This document shows positions 46,761 through 55,500 of a DNA stretch of 56,885 nucleotides, one piece after another. The notes under the pieces are model-generated. The model made no database searches. It had not been told where the DNA came from and was given only the letters and a program-made list of their open reading frames with translations. Made by a program: the position numbers and the translations under genes. The stretch's first letter is position 1. Every line of letters starts with the position of its first letter. This stretch comes from CAZMNY01 sp964567745 (GTDB lineage Bacteria; Planctomycetota; Planctomycetia; Pirellulales; Pirellulaceae): contig CAZMNY010000050.1 in assembly GCA_964567745.1 (NCBI GenBank), positions 1-56,885 of the forward strand. Direction: 5' to 3'.

Positions 46761-47066
46761 TGTGTGTCTCCCAAACATAAATAGGGTGGGTGCGTAGAAG
46801 AGTCCGGCCGCGCCTGTTCATCGTTGCCAATCGCGTGAAACGGTCGTCAAAAACGCGGACGATGGCATCATATTGGCAGTCACCAACTTGCCTGTCAATG
46901 AAAACAGGCCGCCGGTACAGGCGGCGAGTTTCTATCGACGAACGAACCCCCAAATCGGCCTAAGAATGTGGCGGCGGCGGAAGGCAGATTGAAGCGTGCA
47001 CAAGTCAAATCGCTGTGCTATTGTGGCCACGTAGGTCCCAGCTCGATTGTCAGAAGTGAGGTCAAC
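46761..47066. other. Divergent intergenic region
   Basis: 306 bp between the minus-strand cysteine-rich gene and the plus-strand frameshifted gene. It includes CCTGTCAATGAAAACAGG (46898-46915), a 6-bp stem with a 6-nt loop. No gene or clear promoter boxes are visible. Confidence 0.45.
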
Positions 47067-48251
47067 TTGAACAGGCGAATCGTCAACGTGATCTTCTTGG
47101 TTATGCCATTGCTGATGGTGCCGTCTCCGCCAACGGTCAAGAAGAGTCAGCAGATGCGCGCGAGAAAATAAGGGCCTTAGTGAACCAAGCTGAGCGATTC
47201 AAAAAAGAGGGCGCTAACGACAAGGCGGAACTGCTCATCAAGAAGGCTTAGGATTTGAACTCGAGAATGGCGAAGGAAAGCAAGGCAGCGCCCGAGGCCG
47301 CGAGGGAGCGGGCGAACTGACCGAGATTATCAAAGGATTGAAGGCTGGCGCCGCATCGCTAAGGGCTTTGAAGCGTGTCGATGAAGCCGAGCAACCTGAG
47401 CATTTGGCCGCTGAACTGCAAAAGAAATCAGGAGCCCGTGGAAACCAGACCGAACGGCAAGTGGCGCTCAACCAGATTCGTACGATGCGTTTCGCGGTGG
47501 AGGGATTGGTTGCCGCCGAAAGGAAACAGTTGGCAGAGCAAATTGAACTCGCGATTCGGTCTTTAGAGTTGAAATTGGAAGGTGTGCGAAATGAAAAGGC
47601 GGCTGCCGTTCACGAGAAGGCGCCAAAATTGGGCCAGCGAAGCGAAATCTTGGTGTTCGCCGCTCGAGTGCTGCGCGAGTCTGGAAAGAAAGAGCAGGCC
47701 CAAGCTGTCGGTAACCTCGGTGAACAATGGCTTGAGCGCTACCGGGACGGTCAGAAGAAAGAAGGCCGATCGCGAGAAGGCGGCCGCGAGCGAGAAGCCG
47801 AACGCCAGCGTGAGAACAACAAAGAGCGCCAAGTTGCGGCGGCACACATCGAAACCATGCAGCTTGCGCTAGTTGCACTCCGCGAAGGCGAGCGAAAGGA
47901 ATTAGCCGAGGTTGTTAAACGCTCGATCCTAGCGAGATTGGTAAGGCTCAACGGGGCAAAGGGGAGGAAGCACAATTCGTGTTGAATCGCGAGCAGAATC
48001 GCGAGCAGACGGTTCGAGCCCTGAATCAAGCTGCGGAGTTATGGGGCAAGTTCGGCAATGAGAAGAACGCTGGCAACGTCGCGGAACTCGCCAAAAAGTT
48101 TAGTCGTCACCAGGACGGGAAAAAGGAGGAGCGAACGCGAGAGGAACGCGCAGGTCGAAAAAAGTCCGAACGTCGCAAGGAAGTTGAACGGCGTGAGGAA
48201 GGCGAGCGGCGAGAAAGGGAAGGCGAGCGTAAAGAAGACGAACGCCGTTAA
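47067..48251 (+). pseudogene. Frameshifted gene for an exported charged helical-repeat protein
   Basis: A putative TTG start at 47067 (GAGG upstream) opens a signal-like NRRIVNVIFLVMPLLMVP. The frame must then shift near 47130 to read NGQEESADAREKIRALVNQA. It meets a stop at 47249-47251 where a Glu codon fits, shifts again near 47310 into the long open frame 47338-47985, and shifts a third time near 47930 into the frame ending at 48251. The product would be highly charged and helical. Two related units are visible (AERKQLAEQIELAIRSL against GERKELAEVVKRSI, and GKKEQAQAVGNLGE against GNEKNAGNVAELAK). The tail is rich in Arg, Glu and Lys. No family recognised. Confidence 0.65.
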
Positions 48252-48277
48252 CGCGGTTGCCCCTCTTGTCCTAACAT

Positions 48278-48317
48278 GGGAATGGCGACGCCAGGTCGAG
48301 CAGGCGAAGCCATTCCC
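48278..48317. terminator. Strong hairpin between convergent genes
   Basis: GGGAATGGC (48278-48286) and GCCATTCCC (48309-48317) pair perfectly over 9 bp, and CGCC/GGCG extends the stem inside after a 2-nt mismatch. It abuts the stop codon of rsmH (minus) and lies 27 bp after the charged-repeat gene (plus). No T-tract is present on either strand. It is the most stable simple hairpin I found in the window. Confidence 0.55.
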
Positions 48318-49391
48318 TTAACTTCGAATGGCCCAGCGCATTTTGGCGGGGGCCGCTCGGGAGTTGGTCCAGACCTCCTGGCTGGTTGGACGGATGATAT
48401 CCGCGGCGATCTTCCGGTAGACCCCGCTCCGAATTCCGTCGCGGAAGTGGTGCTTTACCCGGCGATCCTCACCCGAGTGGAAACTCAAAATTGCCACACG
48501 GCCACCGGGACGAAGACAGTACGGGAGAGACCGGAGAAAAGCGTCCAAGGCGTTGAACTCTTCGTTTACAGCGATGCGGATGGCTTGAAAAACGCGAGCC
48601 ACCGTGGAGCGACGTGCGTCGTCCGTGATCTCATCGGGCAACACACTCTCGACCACGCGGCGGAGCTGCCCGGTAGTGTCGATCGGTTCTCGCTCGGAGT
48701 GCTCGACGAGAGCCGCCGCGATCCGATCCGCGAGCGGCTCATCGCTGCCATCCGCCAGGACGCGTGCGAGCTTGTCGGAGCGACAGCGTCTGAGCCAATC
48801 CCGAGCACTCACTCCGCGATCGGGATTCATCCGCATGTCGAGTGGCCCATCGTGCTTGTAGGAGAAGCCGCGAGCGGGATTGTCAATCTGCATCGAGGAC
48901 AAGCCGAGGTCGGCAAGCACGAAGTCGACACCGTCGTGCCAACTGACTTGTGGCAGCATGCCGGCGAGTCCTGCGAAGTTACAGCGGCGGACGATGAGTG
49001 TATCTGTTCCGTATCCGAGTTTTCGCAGTCGCTCTTCCGTTTTGGGGAGCTGCAACGCATCGACGTCGAGGGCGAGGAGCTGACCGCCGGGCTGGAGCGC
49101 CGACAGCAGCTGTTCGCAGTGGCCGCCATGTCCGAGAGTCACGTCCGCTCCTCGTTCGCCAGGCAGAGGCGCGAGGTGCTCGAGTAGTTCGTTGACGAGG
49201 ATCGGGCGATGCTGACCGGCCGGCGTCTTTCCGGAGTTGATCAGCTTCGCGATCGTCTCGGGGTCGGGTGAAGAAGACAGCTCTTTGTACTTCTCCTCGT
49301 AGTTGCGAGGATGGGTTCCGCGGTAACGTTGCCGGCGGCGAAACGGCTGCCCGTCAGAAGGCTCGTGGGCTGTGGGCTCATCGTCGGTCAT
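48318..49391 (-). CDS. rsmH: 16S rRNA (cytosine(1402)-N(4))-methyltransferase RsmH
   Basis: 357 residues, cytoplasmic. RsmH methylates N4 of C1402 in the ribosomal P site using S-adenosylmethionine. The SAM site reads ADVTLGHGGHCEQLL (family DxTxGxGGHS, with substitutions). DLGLSSMQIDNPARGFSY, GPLDMRM, VFQAIRIAVNEE and LSFHSGEDRRVK are strongly diagnostic. An N-terminal extension of about 60 charged residues (PFRRRQRYRGTHPRNYEEKY) is longer than usual; the HRPILVNELLEHL block marks the normal N-terminus. The gene is not next to other division and cell-wall genes, in line with the dispersed dcw cluster of planctomycetes. Confidence 0.92.
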   Translation of the reverse strand: MTDDEPTAHEPSDGQPFRRRQRYRGTHPRNYEEKYKELSSSPDPETIAKLINSGKTPAGQHRPILVNELLEHLAPLPGERGADVTLGHGGHCEQLLSALQPGGQLLALDVDALQLPKTEERLRKLGYGTDTLIVRRCNFAGLAGMLPQVSWHDGVDFVLADLGLSSMQIDNPARGFSYKHDGPLDMRMNPDRGVSARDWLRRCRSDKLARVLADGSDEPLADRIAAALVEHSEREPIDTTGQLRRVVESVLPDEITDDARRSTVARVFQAIRIAVNEEFNALDAFLRSLPYCLRPGGRVAILSFHSGEDRRVKHHFRDGIRSGVYRKIAADIIRPTSQEVWTNSRAAPAKMRWAIRS

Positions 49392-49600
49392 TAGATGCTG
49401 GCGTTTCCGTGATTGTCATTCGACGCGCCAGCTCTTTTCTGCCGCGAGTTACCATTCGCAACCGTGTTACTTAGCAAACAATCTAACGGGCCTCGCCGCT
49501 GGTTCCAAGCTTGTCGCAGGCGATATCGGCACCCTTTGCTTGCGTTCGTCAAGTCAGATGAAAAGATGGCACGTGAAGCCGCGAAGTGCGCGAAGACGAC

Positions 49601-49636
49601 CTGACTCCTAGTTTCGTCCGTCCTTCGCGGTTCCGT
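49601..49636 (+). repeat. 36-bp direct repeat, unit 1
   Basis: Matches 49798-49833 with 2 mismatches (shared core TAGTTTCGTCCGTCCTTCGC). The two units start 197 bp apart and bracket copy B of the dispersed repeat, so the whole stretch may be one composite element. Confidence 0.75.
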
Positions 49637-49686
49637 CATGCGCTTCCTGGGAGGGGTACCACAGGCTTCGTTTCGTTCTATCGTCT

Positions 49687-49800
49687 GTTTCGTTCGCTCA
49701 GCCTTTTTCTGCCGCCCTTCTTCATTCCTTGTTCAGTATTCGATATTCCCGTTTTCTTTCCTGCCGCTTTCGCCGTATCCTGTAAATCATGTTGATCCTG
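49687..49800 (-). repeat. Dispersed intergenic repeat, copy B (inverted)
   Basis: Reverse-complement match to 4256-4351, including a 27-bp block with one mismatch (49724-49750) and the block with the form CAGGATnnACATGATnnACAGGAT at its far end. It is about 18 bp longer than copy A because of extra bases between blocks. It is directly joined to unit 2 of the 36-bp repeat. Confidence 0.75.
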
Positions 49801-49833
49801 ACTCTTAGTTTCGTCCGTCCTTCGCGGATCCGT
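49798..49833 (+). repeat. 36-bp direct repeat, unit 2
   Basis: Second copy of the unit at 49601-49636, with differences at two positions. Its first three bases overlap the end of dispersed repeat copy B. Confidence 0.75.
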
Positions 49834-49979
49834 TTTACGCTGCCTTCCCTGCGGCGACGGGTTAAACGAATTCGTATGCGTGCACGCTTATCACTGTCCG
49901 CGTGTTTGGGACCTTGCCGTTTGCTCGGTCGTCGCCGTAGCCCCCTGTTTGTTGTCGTATTCGCATTTAAAATGGTGCG

Positions 49980-50804
49980 ATGTTTCAACTGCGCTGCACC
50001 GTCCGAGGTTGTCAAGAAGTGCTGGAGCTGCGCGAGCGGGCTCTGGCTTGCCGCGGCAACCATCACTTCGATCAAGCCAAACAGGGCTATTGGAATCTGC
50101 TGCAACCTCAGGATAGAAAGTCGAAGAATCCTGGCGATTCCGAGGATGCTGTTATGGCGAGGCATCGTTGGCTTCAGCGTGGACATGCAACATCGCTGAT
50201 TGAAACTCTCGGTCCATGGCTCGCTTTGACCGGCACGGAGGCAAATCGAAGAACACTCGATTTGGGATGCGGCGAGGGGTCGTTTGGCCCTGCATTGTTC
50301 TTCGACGAAGCCGATTCGTATTGCGGCATTGACCTTTCCAAACGCGCCATCAAATTGGCTGCGCGTGGTTGGCCTGATGCGACGTGGGTGTTGGCCAACG
50401 CGGATCGCGTGTTGCCGGCGGCCGATCAAAGTGTTCGACGAGTGATCTCGTTTTTCGGTCGACGTCCCGTGTCAGAAATCCATCGTGTTCTCGTCCCTGG
50501 AGGGATCTGTGTGGTTGCCGTGCCGGGCGAAGATGATCTGATTGAACTCCGTGAGCAAGTCCAGCAAGCAGGCCACCGCCGCAGCCGTTGGGAGGCGATT
50601 GCCGACGAAATGAGTGATGCTGGTCTTGAGGTCGTTGAGCAAAAACATTGGCACAGCAATGTCCTGTTGCAGCCCGACGCGATCGCCGACGCCTTAGCGA
50701 TGACCTACAGAGCTGTGCGACATTCCCAGAAGTCTCGCTTGGATGCAGTGCAAGCGATGAATGTCACGCTGGCAGCTGACCTGCTCCTCTTGCGGCGAAA
50801 ATAG
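49980..50804 (+). CDS. RlmA-like 23S rRNA guanine-N1 methyltransferase
   Basis: 274 residues, cytoplasmic. The N-terminus has a zinc-finger-like C6, C11, C24 and H28 arrangement (the first spacing is wider than the usual CxxC). It is followed by HHFDQAKQGYWNLLQ and a GDSEDAVMARHRWLQRGH block, both characteristic of RlmA, which methylates G745/G748 in 23S rRNA. The SAM motif is TLDLGCGEGSF. DLSKRAIKLAARGWPDA and EIHRVLVPGG continue the family pattern. The related enzyme TlrB gives macrolide resistance, but nothing here indicates that role. The gene stands alone, divergent from rsmH. Confidence 0.75.
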   Translation: MFQLRCTVRGCQEVLELRERALACRGNHHFDQAKQGYWNLLQPQDRKSKNPGDSEDAVMARHRWLQRGHATSLIETLGPWLALTGTEANRRTLDLGCGEGSFGPALFFDEADSYCGIDLSKRAIKLAARGWPDATWVLANADRVLPAADQSVRRVISFFGRRPVSEIHRVLVPGGICVVAVPGEDDLIELREQVQQAGHRRSRWEAIADEMSDAGLEVVEQKHWHSNVLLQPDAIADALAMTYRAVRHSQKSRLDAVQAMNVTLAADLLLLRRK

Positions 50805-51114
50805 CAGGTCAGACGTCCGCGGGAGAGATTTCCTATTCGCTGTAAAACTGAGTGTTTTTGCACGAGCTGATTTTGCTTGCTGCAAAGGCAACGCAGCTAA
50901 ACTGAAACGAAAGGGCGCAAAAGAGGCGAAAAGAGGCCCGCTGATGCGGAATTTTCGGAGATGAGGCCCAGACGCTTGAGCAGCTTGGCTACGATGGCAT
51001 TACTCAGTTTCACTTTCGTTTCACCGATGTTCACGATGAAATCGTTGCGGGAGTTCTGAACTAGGAATGTCATTTTCACGTCATGAAAGAAACGCACTAC
51101 GGAGTCAATCCGAA
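50805..51114. other. Intergenic region before the fifth pair
   Basis: 310 bp between the RlmA-like gene and the DUF1501 gene. A minus-strand small open frame (50897-51073) is the only candidate gene. The promoter of the downstream operon should be here, but I cannot place it. Confidence 0.45.
50897..51073 (-). CDS. Possible small protein, 58 residues
   Basis: Minus-strand frame from ATG 51073, antisense to the intended transcript of the downstream operon. The product, with NDFIVNIGETKVKLSNAIV and AKLLKRLGLISENSA segments, has ordinary amino-acid composition and a helical basic middle. There is no strong ribosome site (GTGAAA only) and no recognised family. It may be a real small gene or chance. 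Confidence 0.3.
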   Translation of the reverse strand: MTFLVQNSRNDFIVNIGETKVKLSNAIVAKLLKRLGLISENSASAGLFSPLLRPFVSV

Positions 51115-52572
51115 ATGAATCCGCTTCCGTTCGATCCTTCCGCCAGCATGACGCGCCGGCAGTTGTTCGGCCGCAGCGCCGTTGGCATCGGCGGCGCCGC
51201 GTTGGCGTCTCTGCTAAACGGAGACACCGTGGCCGCCGAGGCAACGCATCAGGGTCTCGAAGGCCTGCCGCACTTTGAGCCGAAGGCGAAACGCGTCATC
51301 TACATGTTGCAGAATGCGGCGCCGTCGCACGTCGATCTGTTTGACTACAAGCCGAAAATTCAAGAGTGGCACGGCACGCAAATTCCCGACAGCGTGCAGC
51401 AGGGCAAACGCTTCAGCACAATGACCGGCGGCCAGAAAGAAAGGCCCGTGCTGGCGCCGATCACCAAGTTTGCTCAGCACGGCAAGAGCGGCGCGTGGGT
51501 TAGCAGCTTCCTGCCGAACACGGCGAAGATCGCTGACGATCTTTGTTTCATCAAATCGATGTACACCGAACAAGTGAATCACGCGCCGGCGATTACATTC
51601 TTCTTGACCGGCGGTGAAATGCCCGGGCGGCCAAGCATGGGGTCTTGGCTGACTTACGGGCTGGGAAGCGAAGCCGAGAATCTTCCGGGCTTCGTCGTGA
51701 TGACGTCCGTCGACAAACAACGCAGCTGCGGGCAGATTTTCTACGACCATTACTGGGGCAGCGGCTTCTTGCCGTCGAAACTGCAAGGGGTGAAGTTTCG
51801 TGGGTCGGGTGATCCCGTGCTTTACTTGTCGAATCCCGACGGAATGAGCCGCAAGATGCGTCGCGGAATTCTTGATGATTTGGCGAAGCTGAACGAATTG
51901 AAGTATCAGGAAATCGGCGATCCGGAGATCGTCACGCGAATCGCCCAGTACGAAATGGCGTACAAGATGCAGGCGAGCGTGCCGGATCTGACTGACTTCT
52001 CGAACGAGCCGAAGTACGTTCTCGATCGCTACGGTCCGGACGTTCACACGCAGGGCAGTTACGCATGGAATTGCCTGATGGCTCGGAGATTGAGCGAACG
52101 CGGAGTCCGCTTCGTACAATTGATGCATGCGGGCTGGGACCAACACCGGAATCTCAACAGCCAATTGAAGATTCAGTGTGAGGACACCGATGCTCCGTCG
52201 GCCGCGCTCGTTCAAGATCTGAAGGAGCGCGGACTTCTAGATGACACGCTCGTCATCTGGGGCGGCGAATTCGGTCGGACTCCGTTTCTCCAAGGGAAGA
52301 TTTCCGACAAGCCGCGTTGGGGCCGCGACCATCATCCGTACGGCTTCACAATCTGGATGGCTGGCGGCGGCGTGAAAGCCGGTATGTCTTATGGCGCCAC
52401 GGACGAATTCGCCTTCAGCGCGGTGGAGGACAAAGTTCACGTTCATGATTTCCAGGCGACCGTACTTCATCTGCTAGGGATCGATCACGAACGACTGACA
52501 TATCGATTCCAAGGCCGACGTTTTCGATTGACCGACGTGCATGGCCATGTTGTCAAGCCGATCATCGCATAG
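51115..52572 (+). CDS. DUF1501 protein, Tat-exported
   Basis: 485 residues from ATG 51115, with GGAG about 11 nt upstream; the frame to 51067 has no signal logic. Signal MTRRQLFGRSAVGIGGAAL is a clear twin-arginine type. Blocks: MLQNAAPSHVDLFDYKP, YGLGSEAENLPGFVVM, SERGVRFVQLMHAGWDQH, IWGGEFGRTPFLQ, GRDHHPYGFTIWMAGGG and ATVLHLLGIDHERLTYRFQG. It is closest to the DUF1501 protein encoded at 4589-6088 (both have GRDHHPY and QYELSYRMQ/QYEMAYKMQ). Here the DUF1501 gene precedes its cytochrome partner by 18 bp, the reverse of the other four pairs. Confidence 0.92.
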   Translation: MNPLPFDPSASMTRRQLFGRSAVGIGGAALASLLNGDTVAAEATHQGLEGLPHFEPKAKRVIYMLQNAAPSHVDLFDYKPKIQEWHGTQIPDSVQQGKRFSTMTGGQKERPVLAPITKFAQHGKSGAWVSSFLPNTAKIADDLCFIKSMYTEQVNHAPAITFFLTGGEMPGRPSMGSWLTYGLGSEAENLPGFVVMTSVDKQRSCGQIFYDHYWGSGFLPSKLQGVKFRGSGDPVLYLSNPDGMSRKMRRGILDDLAKLNELKYQEIGDPEIVTRIAQYEMAYKMQASVPDLTDFSNEPKYVLDRYGPDVHTQGSYAWNCLMARRLSERGVRFVQLMHAGWDQHRNLNSQLKIQCEDTDAPSAALVQDLKERGLLDDTLVIWGGEFGRTPFLQGKISDKPRWGRDHHPYGFTIWMAGGGVKAGMSYGATDEFAFSAVEDKVHVHDFQATVLHLLGIDHERLTYRFQGRRFRLTDVHGHVVKPIIA

Positions 52573-52590
52573 TTGTAAGGGCTCACATTA

Positions 52591-55500
52591 ATGCTTCGTC
52601 TAGCAACTTGCTTCTGTCTCATCGCGTCGCCCACGTTTGCAGCGGACGTCGACTTTGATCGCGACATTCGTCCGATCCTGAGCGACAAATGCGCCCACTG
52701 TCACGGCCCTGACGCCAACACGCGCGAAGCGGATCTCCGGCTGGATACCAGGGAAGGACTGTTTGCAAAGCGAGATGGCATCGCTCCGGTCGTTCCCCAT
52801 CGTCCCAAGCAAAGCGAGCTGATCCGTCGCATCGCATCGACTGACCCGGACGAGCAAATGCCGCCAGGCGATTCCAAGCTTTCGCTCTCCAAGAAACAGA
52901 TCGCATTGCTCACGGCCTGGGTCGAGTCTGGAGCTGAGTGGAGAGGTCACTGGGCGTTCGACCCGCCAACCAAGCCGACTCCGCCAGAGGTGAATGACAA
53001 GACGTGGCCGAAGACCGACTTTGACCGCTTCATTCTCGAAAAGCTCGAAAGTGAATTACTCAAGCCGCAGCCTGAAGCGTCAAAAGAAGCACTCATTCGC
53101 CGTGTGACACTCGACCTAACCGGGCTTCCTCCAACCATCGCAGAAATCGATGCCTTCCTCGCTGACAAATCGAAAGACGCCTACAGAAAAGTCGTCGAAC
53201 GTCTGTTGAAGAGCGACTCATACGGCGAACGCATGGCTTGGGATTGGCTCGATGCCGCTCGCTATGCCGACACGAACGGCTATCAAGGTGACCGGGAACG
53301 AACCATGTGGCCATGGCGCGACTGGGTGATCGAATCCCTGAACAACAACATGCCGTTCGACGATTTTACCGTCTGGCAACTTGCCGGAGATCTGCTTCCG
53401 GAAGCGACCGAACAGCAGAAGCTGGCAACCGGTTTCTGCCGCAATCACATGATCAATGGCGAAGGCGGACGCATCGCCGAAGAGAATCGCATCGAGTACG
53501 TGTTTGATCAAACAGAAACAATGGCCACCGTATGGATGGGCCTGACGATGACCTGCAGTCGGTGCCACGATCACAAGTTCGATCCCATCTCGAAGAAGGA
53601 ATATTTTCAGATGTTCGCCTTCTTCAACCGCACTCCGGTCAACGGCGGCGGAGGCGATCCGGCAATGGCGCCCAATATGCAGATTACTCCGGCCTCGACA
53701 AAACTCCGCATCGCCGAAATGCAAAAGAAGATTGCGACAGCGAATCGGACGATCTCTAGCCGACGCGCCGCGCTCACCGGCCAACAGGACGCGTGGGAAA
53801 AGCAATTCGCCAGCAAGGCAAAATGGCCGCTATGGTCGGAGCTTGCTCCATCGAGCATGACGTCCCAGAACGGACAAGACCTCAAGACATTGGACGACGG
53901 TTCGATTTTCGTCAGCGGCAAGAATCCTGCAACCGACACGTACACCATCAAGGCACCCTCGCGAATCAAAACGATCACGGCGGTCAAACTGGACGGCATT
54001 CGCCACGAGAGTTTTACGCGGGGCGGGATTGCACGCTCGGACAGCGGCAACTTTGTGCTGACCGGATTCGAACTTCAAGTGACCCGCGGAGACAAGTCAA
54101 CAAGCGTCGAGATCGCGTCAGCAAAGGCCAATCATGAACAGAAAGGCCATCCCATCGCCAATGTCTTGAACGACAACCAAAGTAACGGATGGGCCGTGCT
54201 GAAATCGAAATGGGACAGCGATGTCGCTGGCATCTTCTACCTGGCTGACCCCATCGAGAACGCGGACGGCACGCAACTGACGATCACGATGAAGCACAAC
54301 TCGCCTCACGCCGCCCATAACGTGGGGCGATTCCGATTGTCTGTCACGGACAAGCCCGCCGTGAAACTCGGCGAGAAAGACGACGCCTTTCTCGCCGCCA
54401 TCGGAGTTCCTCGAATCGACCGCACACCGGCGCAGAAGAAAGTCGTCGCAGAACGCTTTCAAAACTCCGACACCGAACTTCGCAAGCAGAACGACAGCTT
54501 GAAAAAATTGAACGAACAGATCGGCAATCTGCGAAAGAACAATCCACGCGTGATGATCATGCAGGACGTGGCGAACTATCGAAAAACGCACATGCTGACG
54601 CGAGGTTCCTACAACAAACTAGAAGGCGAAGTGACCACGGCGCTTCCGTCGATTCTCCCTAAGCTCGAACGGGCGGACGATCCCAACCGACTCGATCTGG
54701 CTCAATGGTTAGTCGATAAGAAACATCCGTTAACCGCTCGGGTTACCGCCAACCGCATCTGGCAGCAATTTTTCGGTACGGGGCTAGTGAAGACGACGGA
54801 GGACTTTGGCGTTCAGGGCGAGAAGCCGTCGCATCCCAAGTTGCTCGACTGGCTTGCGGTGGAGTTCGTGGAAAGCGGCTGGGACGTGAAAGCCATGCAT
54901 CGCCTCATCGTCACTAGCGCCACGTATCGCCAGCAGGCGGCGATCAGCAAAGACGCCCTCGCAAAAGACCCCGCGAACCGATTACTCTCGCGCGGCCCGC
55001 GATTTCGTCTGCCATCATGGATGATCCGAGACGTCGGGCTGGCCGCAAGTGGCCTGCTTGTCGATCGCGTTGGCGGGCCGCCAGTCCAACCGTACCAGCC
55101 AGAAGGAGTCTGGGCGGAAGCCACATTTGGCAAGAAGCGATACAAGCAGGACACCGGCGAAAAACTGTATCGCCGCAGCCTCTATACATTCTGGCGACGG
55201 ATCGTCGGGCCGACGATGTTCTTTGACGTCGCGAAACGCCAGACTTGCTCCGTTCGAACCGGGAGAACGAATACGCCCCTTCACGCCCTGACGACCCTCA
55301 ACGACATAACGTTTGTGGAAATAGCGCGTGCGCTTGCCGAGCGAGTCCTTGAAGCGGAAGGCGAACCTAACAAACAGATCGAGTTGGCGTTTCGACTGGC
55401 GACATCACGACGACCGAAGCCGCAAGAAGCGGCGATTCTGTCATCGCGATTGAAGATGCTAGAAAAAGAATTCAAAGCGAACCCGGAAGAAGCGGCCAAA

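Larger units (their letters stand above)
49392..49979. other. Repeat-rich intergenic region
   Basis: 588 bp between divergent rsmH (minus) and the methyltransferase (plus). It contains the inverted copy of the dispersed repeat (49687-49800) and a 36-bp direct repeat (49601-49636 and 49798-49833). Open frames here are low-complexity, pyrimidine-rich and unconvincing. Confidence 0.6.

Noticed and set aside
47338..47985. The 215-codon frame as a complete gene
   Set aside because: Coding-type repeats continue on both sides in other frames, so it is a piece of a larger broken gene.
47067..48251. Programmed frameshifting to express the charged-repeat gene
   Set aside because: Three shifts plus an in-frame stop, without evident slippery sites, are better explained by decay.
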